A stretch of DNA of 64,000 nt, from NCBI RefSeq assembly GCF_030532965.1, contig NZ_JAUNKC010000011.1, forward strand, positions 21,977-85,976, in the 5' to 3' direction. The position numbers were made by a program, and so were the translations under genes. Positions 50,691 to 58,563 of the stretch are shown one piece after another. The DNA comes from Corynebacterium sp. Lineage in GTDB: Bacteria; Actinomycetota; Actinomycetes; Mycobacteriales; Mycobacteriaceae. The stretch's first letter is position 1, and each line of letters opens with the position of its first letter. Below the pieces are notes generated by a model. It worked only from the letters and a program-made list of their open reading frames with translations. It ran no database searches and was not told where the DNA came from.

Positions 50691-51014
50691 CGTCCCTTCC
50701 TTTCTGGTTACTCGCGGGTTTAAAGTGTGCTCGATGCACAATTAAAAACTACTAGTGCAATATGGCAACAACGGCAAGGGCTTTACCCCCGGTGTGTGCC
50801 AGGTGTTTTTCGCTTGTCGACGCGCGCAACATGTGCGGCAACTGGGGATATGCGGCGAAAAACATGAATGTGAGGGAAGTGAAAATTTGGGGCGACAAGG
50901 GGTAATTTTTGCGGCCAGTTGGATGCTGAGGAAAGCATGACCAACTGCGGTGGCTAACCCCAAAAGGTGGTGTTGCGACCTGGGGCGGGTGGGGCGATGG
51001 TAATGTTTTTAACG
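50691..51014. other. noncoding region between the small gene and the riboswitch
   Basis: About 320 bases holding a dispersed motif copy at 50812-50822 but no supported gene. The promoters of the small gene (minus strand) and of the riboswitch transcript (plus strand) should lie here. Confidence 0.45.
50812..50822 (-). repeat. dispersed 11-mer upstream of the riboswitch
   Basis: CGTCGACAAGC on the minus strand, C form, flanked by CGCG and AAAAAC. It is in noncoding DNA. Confidence 0.8.
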
Positions 51015-51205
51015 CACTCAGAAGTGAGCTGGTGAAGCTGAATGTGTGTAAGGCTTCATGGGAATCCGGTGAAAAACCGGAACTGGCGCGCAGCGGTGAG
51101 TGGGGACCGCCCCATCCAAAGGCCACTGGCTTTTTACAAGCTGGGAAGGCGTTGGGGGATAAACGGGATGATCCACAAGTCCGAAGACCGACCAGCTCTG
51201 ACCAT
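51015..51205 (+). ncRNA. cobalamin riboswitch without an adjacent gene
   Basis: Adenosylcobalamin-sensing RNA element. Conserved blocks appear in order: GGGAATCCGGTGAAAAACCG at 51060-51079 with ACTGGCGCGCAGCGGTGA next, then GCCACTGGC and CTGGGAAGGCG, then GATGATCCACAAGTCCGAAG and GACCGACCAGC, which is the B12-box region. In the family this sits before cobalamin or cobalt transport and synthesis genes or B12-replaceable enzymes. Here no such gene follows: the plus strand downstream has only noncoding sequence up to a terminator at 51620-51694. Confidence 0.87.
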
Positions 51206-51619
51206 CTTGTGGCCCTCGCGTCTAGGAGCTACCTGATTCTCACGGTGTCGCCTTCACGGTGTCACGGTGAGGGGAGTGGGTCGAAGATCTTTCGCCCCGA
51301 CAAACTCCATGCATCAGCATAGGTCCATTGCATTAGGTGCCGCCTCGTGCGGTATCCGGTGTAGTGCTCCTGCGTGCTGCCCGTTCAAGTTGGGTGTTCA
51401 ACGAGTAGCACTCGTCACCGACTGTCAGCTGTGGCGATCGTCCCAGCACTCAACTTGTGGGTACCAGTGCGAATGCTTGCACCTAACCGGATTTCACGTC
51501 AGGTGAGGGCTTGCCGCCAGCAAACAAGAGTGCTTTTCCCACTCCCAGAGCATTCTTGTACGGCAGCGTTGCGTGGTGAGCTTGTGAAATTCCAGGGGAA
51601 GACTCGCATAATAGATGCG
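51206..51619 (+). other. noncoding or decayed region downstream of the riboswitch
   Basis: About 410 bases with no supported gene. Three copies of TCACGGTG occur at 51240-51247, 51254-51261 and 51262-51269, perhaps part of the expression platform. A weak reading frame from ATG 51309 begins MHQHRSIALGAAS, a possible lipoprotein signal-like start, but it soon becomes cysteine rich and unconvincing. It may be the remains of a B12-regulated gene. Confidence 0.45.
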
Positions 51620-51694
51620 CAATGCCCACCAAGGGTGCGGATCGTGGTGAATTGTGAGCGCCACGCGAAGCACACCAAGGTGGGCATTGTTTTT
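51620..51694 (+). terminator. terminator of the riboswitch transcript
   Basis: Eleven-base perfect arms CAATGCCCACC (51620-51630) and GGTGGGCATTG (51679-51689) followed by TTTTT. The 48-base loop contains one of two CACCAAGG copies. The minus-strand GNAT gene ends just beyond. Confidence 0.8.
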
Positions 51695-51710
51695 GTTGCC
51701 GAATTTTCGA

Positions 51711-52229
51711 CTACGCCGATAGATCAGATGGCGGCGTGAAATTGATAGCCAGGGTGTAGTAGCCAGTTTCGTTGTCGAAGCAGACTTCTTTAAACCCAAC
51801 CCGGTTATATAACCGGTGGGCGCGGGGATTGTCTTCGCCAACGCACAACGAAATGCCGCGCGCACCAAGCTCCCGGGCCAATTCGATGCTGGTTAGCAGC
51901 AGTTTCGTACCCAACCCTTGGTTTCTAAACCGTTCTTCCACGGCGATGCACAGCTCGGGAACACCCTCTAATACGTGGCCGTACCCATGATTGGTTGCAG
52001 TACCCCATCTAATCCACACGCCCCCAGCGGGGATTCGGGTGGTGTCATAGGCGACGAAGCCTCCGTTTTCCGGTTGCCACTCGTCGACATAATAACGGAC
52101 ATCGTCTAAGAAACCTTCGCAGACTTCAGCGGTTTCATCACCTCGTACGTCGGTGATGTAATTCAGCCGTGCGATGTAGGTTCGATCCGATTCAGTTGTT
52201 TCAACGATAGTGAAGTTTCTGCTGGTCAT
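51711..52229 (-). CDS. GNAT family N-acetyltransferase
   Basis: Acetyl-CoA dependent acetyltransferase, 172 residues. The pyrophosphate-binding motif A is visible as EERFRNQGLGTKLLLTSIEL, followed by ALR-type GISLCVGEDNPRAHRLYNRVGF, the standard motif B. Substrate unknown. ATG at 52229 with AGGTGA five bases upstream is preferred; the frame opens at 52235. It is divergent from the alcohol dehydrogenase gene. Confidence 0.9.
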   Translation of the reverse strand: MTSRNFTIVETTESDRTYIARLNYITDVRGDETAEVCEGFLDDVRYYVDEWQPENGGFVAYDTTRIPAGGVWIRWGTATNHGYGHVLEGVPELCIAVEERFRNQGLGTKLLLTSIELARELGARGISLCVGEDNPRAHRLYNRVGFKEVCFDNETGYYTLAINFTPPSDLSA

Positions 52230-52338
52230 AATCACCTAGGGTATCTTAAAAATTGTTAAGTATGCAGTTGGCATTTGTTCATAAATGAATGTCTGTAAAT
52301 ATATCCATTTCCCACGGTATTCAATAACACTTGCTGAT

Positions 52339-52367
52339 CGATACAATGGGGGTAACCGATTGTATCG
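52339..52367 (+). promoter_or_regulatory. inverted repeat upstream of the alcohol dehydrogenase gene
   Basis: Nine-base perfect arms CGATACAAT and ATTGTATCG with an 11-base spacer, 32 bases before the adhA start. Such dyads are operators for dimeric regulators. A second short palindrome TTCATAAATGAA lies near 52278. The regulator is not in the window. Confidence 0.55.
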
Positions 52368-52398
52368 GCTGGCTAATTTATTACATAAGGAGATCATA

Positions 52399-53460
52399 AT
52401 GCCGTTTCTCACAAAAGCGCTCCAGAAAACCAGTCCGGAAAGCCCATTCCATGTCGCTACCATCTCCCGGCGCGACCCGCGCCCAGACGATGTTGTCATC
52501 GACATTCGGGCAGCTGGTATCTGCCATTCGGATATTCATACGATTAGAAACGAGTGGGGTCCGGCTCATTTTCCGTTGACGGTTGGCCATGAGATCGCAG
52601 GCGTTGTTACTGCAGTAGGTGAGGACGTTACCCGCTGGTCGATTGGCGACCGGGTTGGGGTGGGGTGTCTGGTTAATTCCTGTGGTACCTGCGCGGAATG
52701 TGAGGCGGATCAGGAACAAAACTGCCTCAATGGTGCTGTTGGAACCTATAATTCCGAAGATGTTGATGGCACGATCACTCAAGGCGGTTACGCGCAGAGC
52801 ATCGTCGTGAATGAGAAGTTTGTGTGTAGGCTGCCGGATAATCTTGACTTTGATGTTGCTGCACCGTTGTTGTGCGCGGGTATTACCACGTATTCGCCGC
52901 TTGCTACGTGGGACATTAAGCCTGGCGATAAAGTCGCCATCGTCGGTTTGGGCGGATTGGGGCACATGGGGGTCAAGATCGCCAAGGCGCGTGGTGCGGA
53001 CGTGACGGTGTTGTCGCGGTCGTTGAAGAAAGCCGACGCCGCTGCGGCTCTTGGTGCTGATCGCATCTTGGCTACCAAGGAGGAAGGGTTCTTTAAAGCC
53101 CACCGTGGTGAATTCGATTTCATTCTGAATACGGTGAGTGCGAATTTGGACGTCAATGCCTATTTGGGGCTGCTGAAACCACGCGGGGTTATGGTGGTCG
53201 TCGGTCTGCCGCCGGAGAACCAGGAGCTGGGATTCTATGCTTTGATTATTGGCCGAAAAGTGCTGACGGGTTCGAACATCGGTGGTATTAAGGAAACCCA
53301 GGAAATGTTGGATTTCTGCGGTGAGCACGGGTTGGGTGCTGTGATCGAGAAGGTTGGTGTTACTGAGGTGGATGCCGCCTATGAGCGGGTTATCGCAGGT
53401 GATGTTCAATTCCGCTTTGTCATTGATACCAGCACTTTCGACGACGTTTCCGCCGAATAA
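52399..53460 (+). CDS. adhA: zinc-dependent alcohol dehydrogenase
   Basis: Oxidises primary alcohols or reduces aldehydes with NAD(P). The 353-residue protein has the catalytic zinc ligands in GICHSDIHT and GHEIAGVV, the structural zinc cysteines CGTCAECEADQEQNC (four cysteines), and the Rossmann motif GLGGLGHMGVKIAK. AAGGAGAT precedes the ATG at 52399; earlier in-frame starts are less likely. An inverted repeat in the promoter region suggests dedicated regulation. The sequence fits the cinnamyl/YahK-type NADP group as well as AdhA, so the symbol is tentative. Confidence 0.92.
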   Translation: MPFLTKALQKTSPESPFHVATISRRDPRPDDVVIDIRAAGICHSDIHTIRNEWGPAHFPLTVGHEIAGVVTAVGEDVTRWSIGDRVGVGCLVNSCGTCAECEADQEQNCLNGAVGTYNSEDVDGTITQGGYAQSIVVNEKFVCRLPDNLDFDVAAPLLCAGITTYSPLATWDIKPGDKVAIVGLGGLGHMGVKIAKARGADVTVLSRSLKKADAAAALGADRILATKEEGFFKAHRGEFDFILNTVSANLDVNAYLGLLKPRGVMVVVGLPPENQELGFYALIIGRKVLTGSNIGGIKETQEMLDFCGEHGLGAVIEKVGVTEVDAAYERVIAGDVQFRFVIDTSTFDDVSAE

Positions 53461-53472
53461 CGACGTGGCAAT

Positions 53473-53512
53473 ACCGCCTTAGCCGGGAAGTGATCCTGGC
53501 TAAGGCGGTTTT
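53473..53512 (+). terminator. terminator of adhA
   Basis: Twelve-base perfect arms ACCGCCTTAGCC (53473-53484) and GGCTAAGGCGGT (53498-53509), followed by TTT. Confidence 0.9.
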
Positions 53513-53563
53513 CTAGGTTTTCAGGCCGCCTTGGCAAATGATAGGAGTGGTCGCGGTGTCGTT

Positions 53564-53887
53564 TTATTCCTTATTGTCGCTTAACGCGGCAGCCGCGCCT
53601 GCGGCGGCAGCGGTGACGCCAAGGACGGCGGGCCAGGCACCAATCTTTTTGGCCAGCGGGTGGGACAGCCCAAAAGCCGCGACGTAGGCGGTGGATAGGG
53701 CAGCGGTTAGGGGGATGCCGCCTTTGGCGTACCAGGAACGCCCTGCCCATGCACCTGCGGCGGCGAGGACGACGCCGCCGAGTGGTCGAACTCCGGTTTC
53801 GCGTGCGCAGAGCCATCCGCCGATAAGGCCGGTTGCGACAACGGCTGAGGTGGTGACTTCTGTAGCTGGTTTCAGTTGAATGCTCAT
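53564..53887 (-). CDS. small Ala/Gly-rich membrane protein
   Basis: A 107-residue protein with about four hydrophobic helices rich in Ala and Gly (VVLAAAGAWAG, VTAAAAGAAAA). Small proteins like this are common in corynebacterial genomes; function unknown. It is divergent from the ABC importer operon. Confidence 0.75.
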   Translation of the reverse strand: MSIQLKPATEVTTSAVVATGLIGGWLCARETGVRPLGGVVLAAAGAWAGRSWYAKGGIPLTAALSTAYVAAFGLSHPLAKKIGAWPAVLGVTAAAAGAAAALSDNKE

Positions 53888-54014
53888 GTGATAAACCGTA
53901 CCGCGTTTATGGGGAGGCTAGGTGTCAGCGGGGGCAGGGGATGGGGCGTGCGGAAGTAGGACATGCCGAAATGAGATTGGGTTATTGAAAAACATTTGTT
54001 TAGGCTTGTAGGTG

Positions 54015-54073
54015 GGATGGGTTCAATAGTGCCCATCCTATAAGTTCGGTTAGCTAAAGACTTAAGGAGTGGT
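54015..54073 (+). promoter_or_regulatory. regulatory leader of the ABC importer operon
   Basis: Contains the inverted repeat GGATGGG (54015-54021) and CCCATCC (54032-54038), then a GGTTAGCTAAA element near 54048-54058 that loosely resembles half of a DtxR-type iron box (consensus TTAGGTTAGGCTAACCTAA). TAAGGAG precedes the GTG start. Iron regulation is an inference; only part of the consensus is present. Confidence 0.4.
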
Positions 54074-55120
54074 GTGAGCACACTAGGTCGCAAGCTTGCC
54101 GCCCCAGTGCTGTTTGTCGTGCTTCTTGCAGCAATTGCGGTGAGTTTTGTCATCTCCTTAACGTTTGGCTCAGTCGATTATTCCCGTGCGGCAGTTTGGG
54201 AAGTGGTGGTAGCGCACCTACAAGGTGGTAACGGGCCTGATCAGGCCGTTGATTCCATCGTGTGGGAATTGCGTGCACCGCGCGGGATTTTGGCGATTAT
54301 TGTTGGTGCGGGACTCGCGTTGGCGGGTGTCGCTATGCAAACACTGGTGCGTAACCCATTAGCGGATCCCTATTTATTAGGTGTTTCTTCGGGCGCATCG
54401 GTGGGCGCGACGGCAGTAATCACGTTCGGTATTTTCTCTTCCTTCGGCCTCTATTCGCTCTCTGTGGGCGCGTTAGTGGGCGCGTTGGTTGCCACCGCAA
54501 CCGTGTATGGAATCACTATGGCTCAAGGCGGACTCACACCGCTTCGGCTGATTCTTACCGGTGTGGTGCTATCGGCAGCTTTTTCAGCATTGGCTAGTTT
54601 CCTGGTATTCAAAGGCCCAGATGCCCGCGCCGCCCAAGGCGTGATGTTTTGGATGTTGGGTTCTGTAGCTGGTGGGCAATGGAACAAGGTGTTATTGCCC
54701 AGCATCGTCGTCGTGGTTGCGTTCGCAGCCTTGATGTTTTTATCCAATCACCTAGATGCCCTAGCCGCAGGGCCGGATACCGCTGCGGCGCTCGGCGTGC
54801 GGGTGGGGGTTTTACGCCAAGTCCTGTTCTTCATCCAGGCGCTCCTGGTGGGTGCGATGGTTGCAGTGGCAGGCGGCATCGGTTTTGTTGGTTTGGTGAT
54901 TCCGCACTTGGCTCGCATGATGGTGGGGTCGCTGCATAGGCGACTACTTCCGATTGCGATGGCAACGGGTTCACTGTTTTTGATCTGGGTTGATGTGATC
55001 GCCCGGATCGCTGCACCACCGCAAGAAATCCCGCTCGGTGTTGTCACCGGTGTGTTGGGTGCCCCGCTGTTTTTGCTGTTGATGGCTCGAGGCAAGTATT
55101 CATTTGGGGGAAATACATGA
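54074..55120 (+). CDS. FecCD-family ABC importer permease
   Basis: Inner membrane permease of a BtuC/FecCD/FhuB-type importer, 348 residues and about ten transmembrane helices. The signature WELRAPRGILAIIVGAGLALAG and the EAA-like GLVIPHLARMMVG near the C-terminus are visible. The family imports ferric siderophores, haem or cobalamin. GTG start with AAGGAG upstream. Its stop overlaps the ATPase ATG in ATGA. Confidence 0.94.
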   Translation: MSTLGRKLAAPVLFVVLLAAIAVSFVISLTFGSVDYSRAAVWEVVVAHLQGGNGPDQAVDSIVWELRAPRGILAIIVGAGLALAGVAMQTLVRNPLADPYLLGVSSGASVGATAVITFGIFSSFGLYSLSVGALVGALVATATVYGITMAQGGLTPLRLILTGVVLSAAFSALASFLVFKGPDARAAQGVMFWMLGSVAGGQWNKVLLPSIVVVVAFAALMFLSNHLDALAAGPDTAAALGVRVGVLRQVLFFIQALLVGAMVAVAGGIGFVGLVIPHLARMMVGSLHRRLLPIAMATGSLFLIWVDVIARIAAPPQEIPLGVVTGVLGAPLFLLLMARGKYSFGGNT

Positions 55121-55884
55121 GCCAACTGGAGATTACAGATGTGTCCGCTGGAATCGGGCACACAACTATCGTCCGTGACGTGAATTTTGAGGTTTCTCCC
55201 GGCACCATGACCGCCCTGGTGGGCATTAATGGTGCAGGTAAATCCACATTGTTGCGGGCGATTGCAGGGATCACTGCGCCGCATGGCGGCAGTGTGATGT
55301 TAGACGGCGTATCGGTTCATTCGATGCGGCCGCGCCACCGGGCTCAACAGTTAACGCTGGTTGGGCAAGAGGAAAGCCCTCCGGGTGATCTGACAGTTTC
55401 CGAAATGGTGGCTTTGGGTCGACTCCCGCACCTGAAATCTTGGGAGATCGGCGGTAAGAAAGAGCAGAAAATCGTCATGGAATCCTTGGCGTTAGTCGGT
55501 TTGACGGAGGTTGCTGATCGGCCATGCGATCAGCTTTCCGGTGGTCAACGTCGGCGCGCTCTTCTTGCCCGTGGTTTTGCTCAAGGCACCGACATGGTGT
55601 TGTTGGACGAACCTACAAATCATTTGGATGTGCACCATCAATTGCATCTGCTCAAGGTGCTGAAAGAATCTGGTCGCACGATCCTAGCCACAATTCACGA
55701 TTTGGACTTGGCGATGGCTCACTTTGATCAAGTGGTTGTTTTGCACGAGGGAACCATGCTTGCAGCAGGGGACCCTGAGGAAGTCCTTATCCCGGAAAAC
55801 CTGCGCAAAGTATTCAATGTGCAGGCGTTTTGTGCGAGGTTGCCTGAAATGACCAACCCGCACCTGATTATCGATTCACTGTAG
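55117..55884 (+). CDS. FecE/BtuD-family ABC importer ATPase
   Basis: A 255-residue ATPase: Walker A GINGAGKST, Q-loop LVGQEESP, signature LSGGQRRRA, Walker B MVLLDEPTNHLD, and H-loop ATIHDLDLA. It belongs to the same importer as the permease and the binding lipoprotein that follows. The protein ends at 55884, 48 bases before the lipoprotein start. Confidence 0.95.
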   Translation: MSQLEITDVSAGIGHTTIVRDVNFEVSPGTMTALVGINGAGKSTLLRAIAGITAPHGGSVMLDGVSVHSMRPRHRAQQLTLVGQEESPPGDLTVSEMVALGRLPHLKSWEIGGKKEQKIVMESLALVGLTEVADRPCDQLSGGQRRRALLARGFAQGTDMVLLDEPTNHLDVHHQLHLLKVLKESGRTILATIHDLDLAMAHFDQVVVLHEGTMLAAGDPEEVLIPENLRKVFNVQAFCARLPEMTNPHLIIDSL

Positions 55885-55932
55885 TTGTGCCCACCATGGT
55901 GCAGAACTACACGATTGCAAGGAGAACACATA

Positions 55933-57009
55933 ATGCGTATGAAAAAGGCAGTAGCCGCTATCGCGTTATCATCAGTTGTACTTTCCGCTTGCTCCGACAA
56001 TGGCAGCTCTACCGCTACCTCCGCTAGTGGCGAGGCCGGTGCCGCAGGTGGCATCACCATTGAAAACTGCGGGCAAGAAGTAACCTATGAGGCCACCGAC
56101 GACTTGTTCGTCAACGATGGCAATATCATTTCCATCGCGCTGGCTGCCGGTGCCAAGGACAATATCAAGTACGTGTCCTCGGTTCAGCGCGACATGGATA
56201 TTCTCAAGGCGAAGTACGGCGCGGACGTCGAAAAGCTTAACGACGTCGCCAAAGAATACCCATCGCTGGAAGAAGTCGTATCCAAGCAACCCGATGTCTT
56301 CGTCGCTGGCTGGAACTACGGTTTCAACGAGGGTAAGAACCTCACCCCGGACACCTTGAAGGAACAAGGAATCGGTTCTTACATTCTCACCGAGTCGTGC
56401 CGCCAGGAAGGCACCGACAAGCGGGGAATCGTCGACCCATGGGAAGCCGTAGAGATCGACGTGAATAACCTCGGCACCATGACCGGCAACGAGGACACCG
56501 CCCAGAAAGTTGTTGCGGATCAGCAGGCACGTCTGGCCAAGCTCAAGGAAGCGCAACAGCCGGAGAAAGCCCCAGTCGCCTTCGTCTTCGACTCCGCCTC
56601 TGACACCATTTTCACCTCGGGTAGCTTTGGCGCACCGGAGGCAATCATCACGGCCGCCGGTGCCAAGAACGCCGCAAGCGACATCAAAGACACCTGGACC
56701 ACCGTTGGTTGGGAACACCTGACGGCGAACACCCCGGATGTTTTCGTGTTCGTGGAATACCCCGGCCAGGAGTTTGATGAAAAGGTGAAGATTCTCAAGG
56801 AACACCCAACCACCAAGGATCTGCCAGCGGTCAAGGAAAACCGGTTCATCAACCTGCCATACGCTATGTGGACCTCCGGGCCGCTGAACATTGACGCCGC
56901 TGAGCACGTGCGTAAAGGTTTGGAGAAGTTCGGTTTGGCACCAGAATCGGATATCAAACCGCAGCTGGAATTGCCGGAATCCGTTCCTGGCAAAGAGTAT
57001 TTCCAGTAA
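55933..57009 (+). CDS. iron/siderophore-type substrate-binding lipoprotein
   Basis: A 358-residue periplasmic-binding (TroA-like helical backbone) lipoprotein with lipobox LSACS (Cys at about 20). The family motif EYPSLEEVVSKQPDVFVAG is clear, followed by GSFGAPEAIITAAGAKN. Cargo is a siderophore, haem or a corrinoid, not resolved by sequence. AAGGAG precedes ATG 55933; the frame opens earlier at 55885. It completes a three-gene importer. Confidence 0.92.
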   Translation: MRMKKAVAAIALSSVVLSACSDNGSSTATSASGEAGAAGGITIENCGQEVTYEATDDLFVNDGNIISIALAAGAKDNIKYVSSVQRDMDILKAKYGADVEKLNDVAKEYPSLEEVVSKQPDVFVAGWNYGFNEGKNLTPDTLKEQGIGSYILTESCRQEGTDKRGIVDPWEAVEIDVNNLGTMTGNEDTAQKVVADQQARLAKLKEAQQPEKAPVAFVFDSASDTIFTSGSFGAPEAIITAAGAKNAASDIKDTWTTVGWEHLTANTPDVFVFVEYPGQEFDEKVKILKEHPTTKDLPAVKENRFINLPYAMWTSGPLNIDAAEHVRKGLEKFGLAPESDIKPQLELPESVPGKEYFQ

Positions 57010-57035
57010 CCATCACTTCAAGTACCTAACACACT

Positions 57036-57059
57036 AGCCGGTCCCAACTGGGACCGGCT
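57036..57059 (+). terminator. hairpin after the binding lipoprotein gene
   Basis: Ten-base perfect arms AGCCGGTCCC (57036-57045) and GGGACCGGCT (57050-57059) with a four-base loop. There is no T-run, so termination may be incomplete. Confidence 0.65.
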
Positions 57060-57230
57060 GTACCATTGCGCGCCTAGGCGGGGAAGATTGCCACTGGAAA
57101 CCCCGATCGTCTTTGCTGGTACTTTGGTATTGTCGCAGCGTCATCGGCGCATCCAATTACGCATTCTTTCGTGGCGTGTCATAGCGACGATTTTCATTAG
57201 GAAAACATCTTTTAACAAAAAGGCCTTATC

Positions 57231-58472
57231 ATGACCGCATCGTCATCATCCCGTCAGCGCCCGATCGCGGCGTGGTTTTATCTTGGATCGGCGCTGAGTT
57301 CGTCGTTAGGCAATTCGGTGGCCAATATTGTGTGGCCGTGGTTGGTTTTGCAACGCACCGGTGATCCGGCTGCCGCCGGTTTGGTCGCCACCATCATCTT
57401 TATCCCTTCGATAGTGTTCGCCCTGGTCGGTGGGCACCTCATTGATACCATCGGCCGCAAGCCCATGAGCATTATTTCGGATACGATTTCCGCCGCGTCG
57501 GTGGTGGGACTGATCCTGGTGGATTGGTATCTCGGCCTTAACCTCTGGTGGTTTATCATCATCGGAATCATCGGTGCGGTGGGGGATATCCCCGGTGCCG
57601 CCGCTCGGAACGCCCTGGTCGGTGAAGTCTCGGCGACCTCGGGCAAATCTTTGGACTGGCTGGCAGGTGTGAACCAGGGATTGATGGGGATTAGCTTCTT
57701 CATTGGGCCAGCCGCCGCCGGAATCCTATTGACCGTGTTGCCAGTGTCGAGCATTCTGTGGATCACCGCTGGCTGTTCCGGGTTGGCCGCAGTACTCACC
57801 ATTCTTATTCGCCTGAATGCGGTACCAAATACAGATAGAAGCCAAGAAAACGTTTTTCAAGGCTGGCGTGCGTGGCTGACCATTATCGCCGACGCGCCGA
57901 TCCGATTGCTGGCGATTTCCGGCGGTATCGCACAGATTCTGGTGATGCCGTACTTGATGGTGCTGTTGCCTGCCCATTTCGAAAGCATTGATGCGCCAGC
58001 CTCAATGGGATTTGCGTTCTCCGCGTACGCGGTGGGCATGGTGATTGGTGGGGTGTGTATTGCACGCGTAGGGACAGCACGACGCCGCTTCCTATGGACG
58101 ATAAGCATGGTGCTATACACAATATCTTTCGTGCTGATGGCATGGCTGCACAATTCCTATGCAGTGATTGCGGGAATGGCGATTGCTGGCCTTGGCAGTG
58201 GCTTCCAGGGTCCACTGATCACGGTGCTGGTCACCGAGTACGTCGTAGAATCGCTGCGGGGGCGTGCATTTTCGCTATTTACTGCGATTAGCCTCTTCGC
58301 GGCACCTATTGGCTTGAGCATCACCACCGTTGCACTCGGTTTTGTGGATATCTACGCGGTGGCAATTGGCTGTGCCATACTGTGGGCGATAGCTGCGGTC
58401 TGGTTCATCGCGGAAGGTATGCGCGTTATCGCCGATCCCGACCGTACATCCGAAACGGTATCTGAGCACTAG
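57231..58472 (+). CDS. MFS transporter, first of a tandem pair
   Basis: A 413-residue major facilitator with about 12 transmembrane helices; the cytoplasmic loop 2-3 motif is HLIDTIGRKPMSIISD. It shares most of its sequence with the next gene, including RTGDPAAAGLVAT, LNLWWFIIIGIIGAVGDIP and SSILWITAGCS. Family members are drug or siderophore exporters; the neighbouring importer suggests a linked role in metal acquisition, but this is inference. AAAAAGG precedes the ATG. Confidence 0.88.
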   Translation: MTASSSSRQRPIAAWFYLGSALSSSLGNSVANIVWPWLVLQRTGDPAAAGLVATIIFIPSIVFALVGGHLIDTIGRKPMSIISDTISAASVVGLILVDWYLGLNLWWFIIIGIIGAVGDIPGAAARNALVGEVSATSGKSLDWLAGVNQGLMGISFFIGPAAAGILLTVLPVSSILWITAGCSGLAAVLTILIRLNAVPNTDRSQENVFQGWRAWLTIIADAPIRLLAISGGIAQILVMPYLMVLLPAHFESIDAPASMGFAFSAYAVGMVIGGVCIARVGTARRRFLWTISMVLYTISFVLMAWLHNSYAVIAGMAIAGLGSGFQGPLITVLVTEYVVESLRGRAFSLFTAISLFAAPIGLSITTVALGFVDIYAVAIGCAILWAIAAVWFIAEGMRVIADPDRTSETVSEH

Positions 58473-58563
58473 TCACATGCGGCACGTCATTCCCCGGCGA
58501 CGGCAAAAACACAAGTGTTAGGGTTGATGTGTGAGTTAAAAAATCAACGCCAAAGGTTGGATC

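Noticed and set aside
40942-50822. The dispersed 11-mer as the end of an insertion sequence or CRISPR repeat
   Set aside because: Copies are short, in both orientations, irregularly spaced, without transposase genes, target duplications or regular spacers.
50752-51126. 124-codon open frame antisense to the riboswitch
   Set aside because: Overlaps the conserved riboswitch core, rich in Ser, Pro and His, without a ribosome binding site.
51374-51739. 121-codon plus-strand frame after the riboswitch
   Set aside because: Passes through the terminator hairpin and into the GNAT gene; composition not protein-like.
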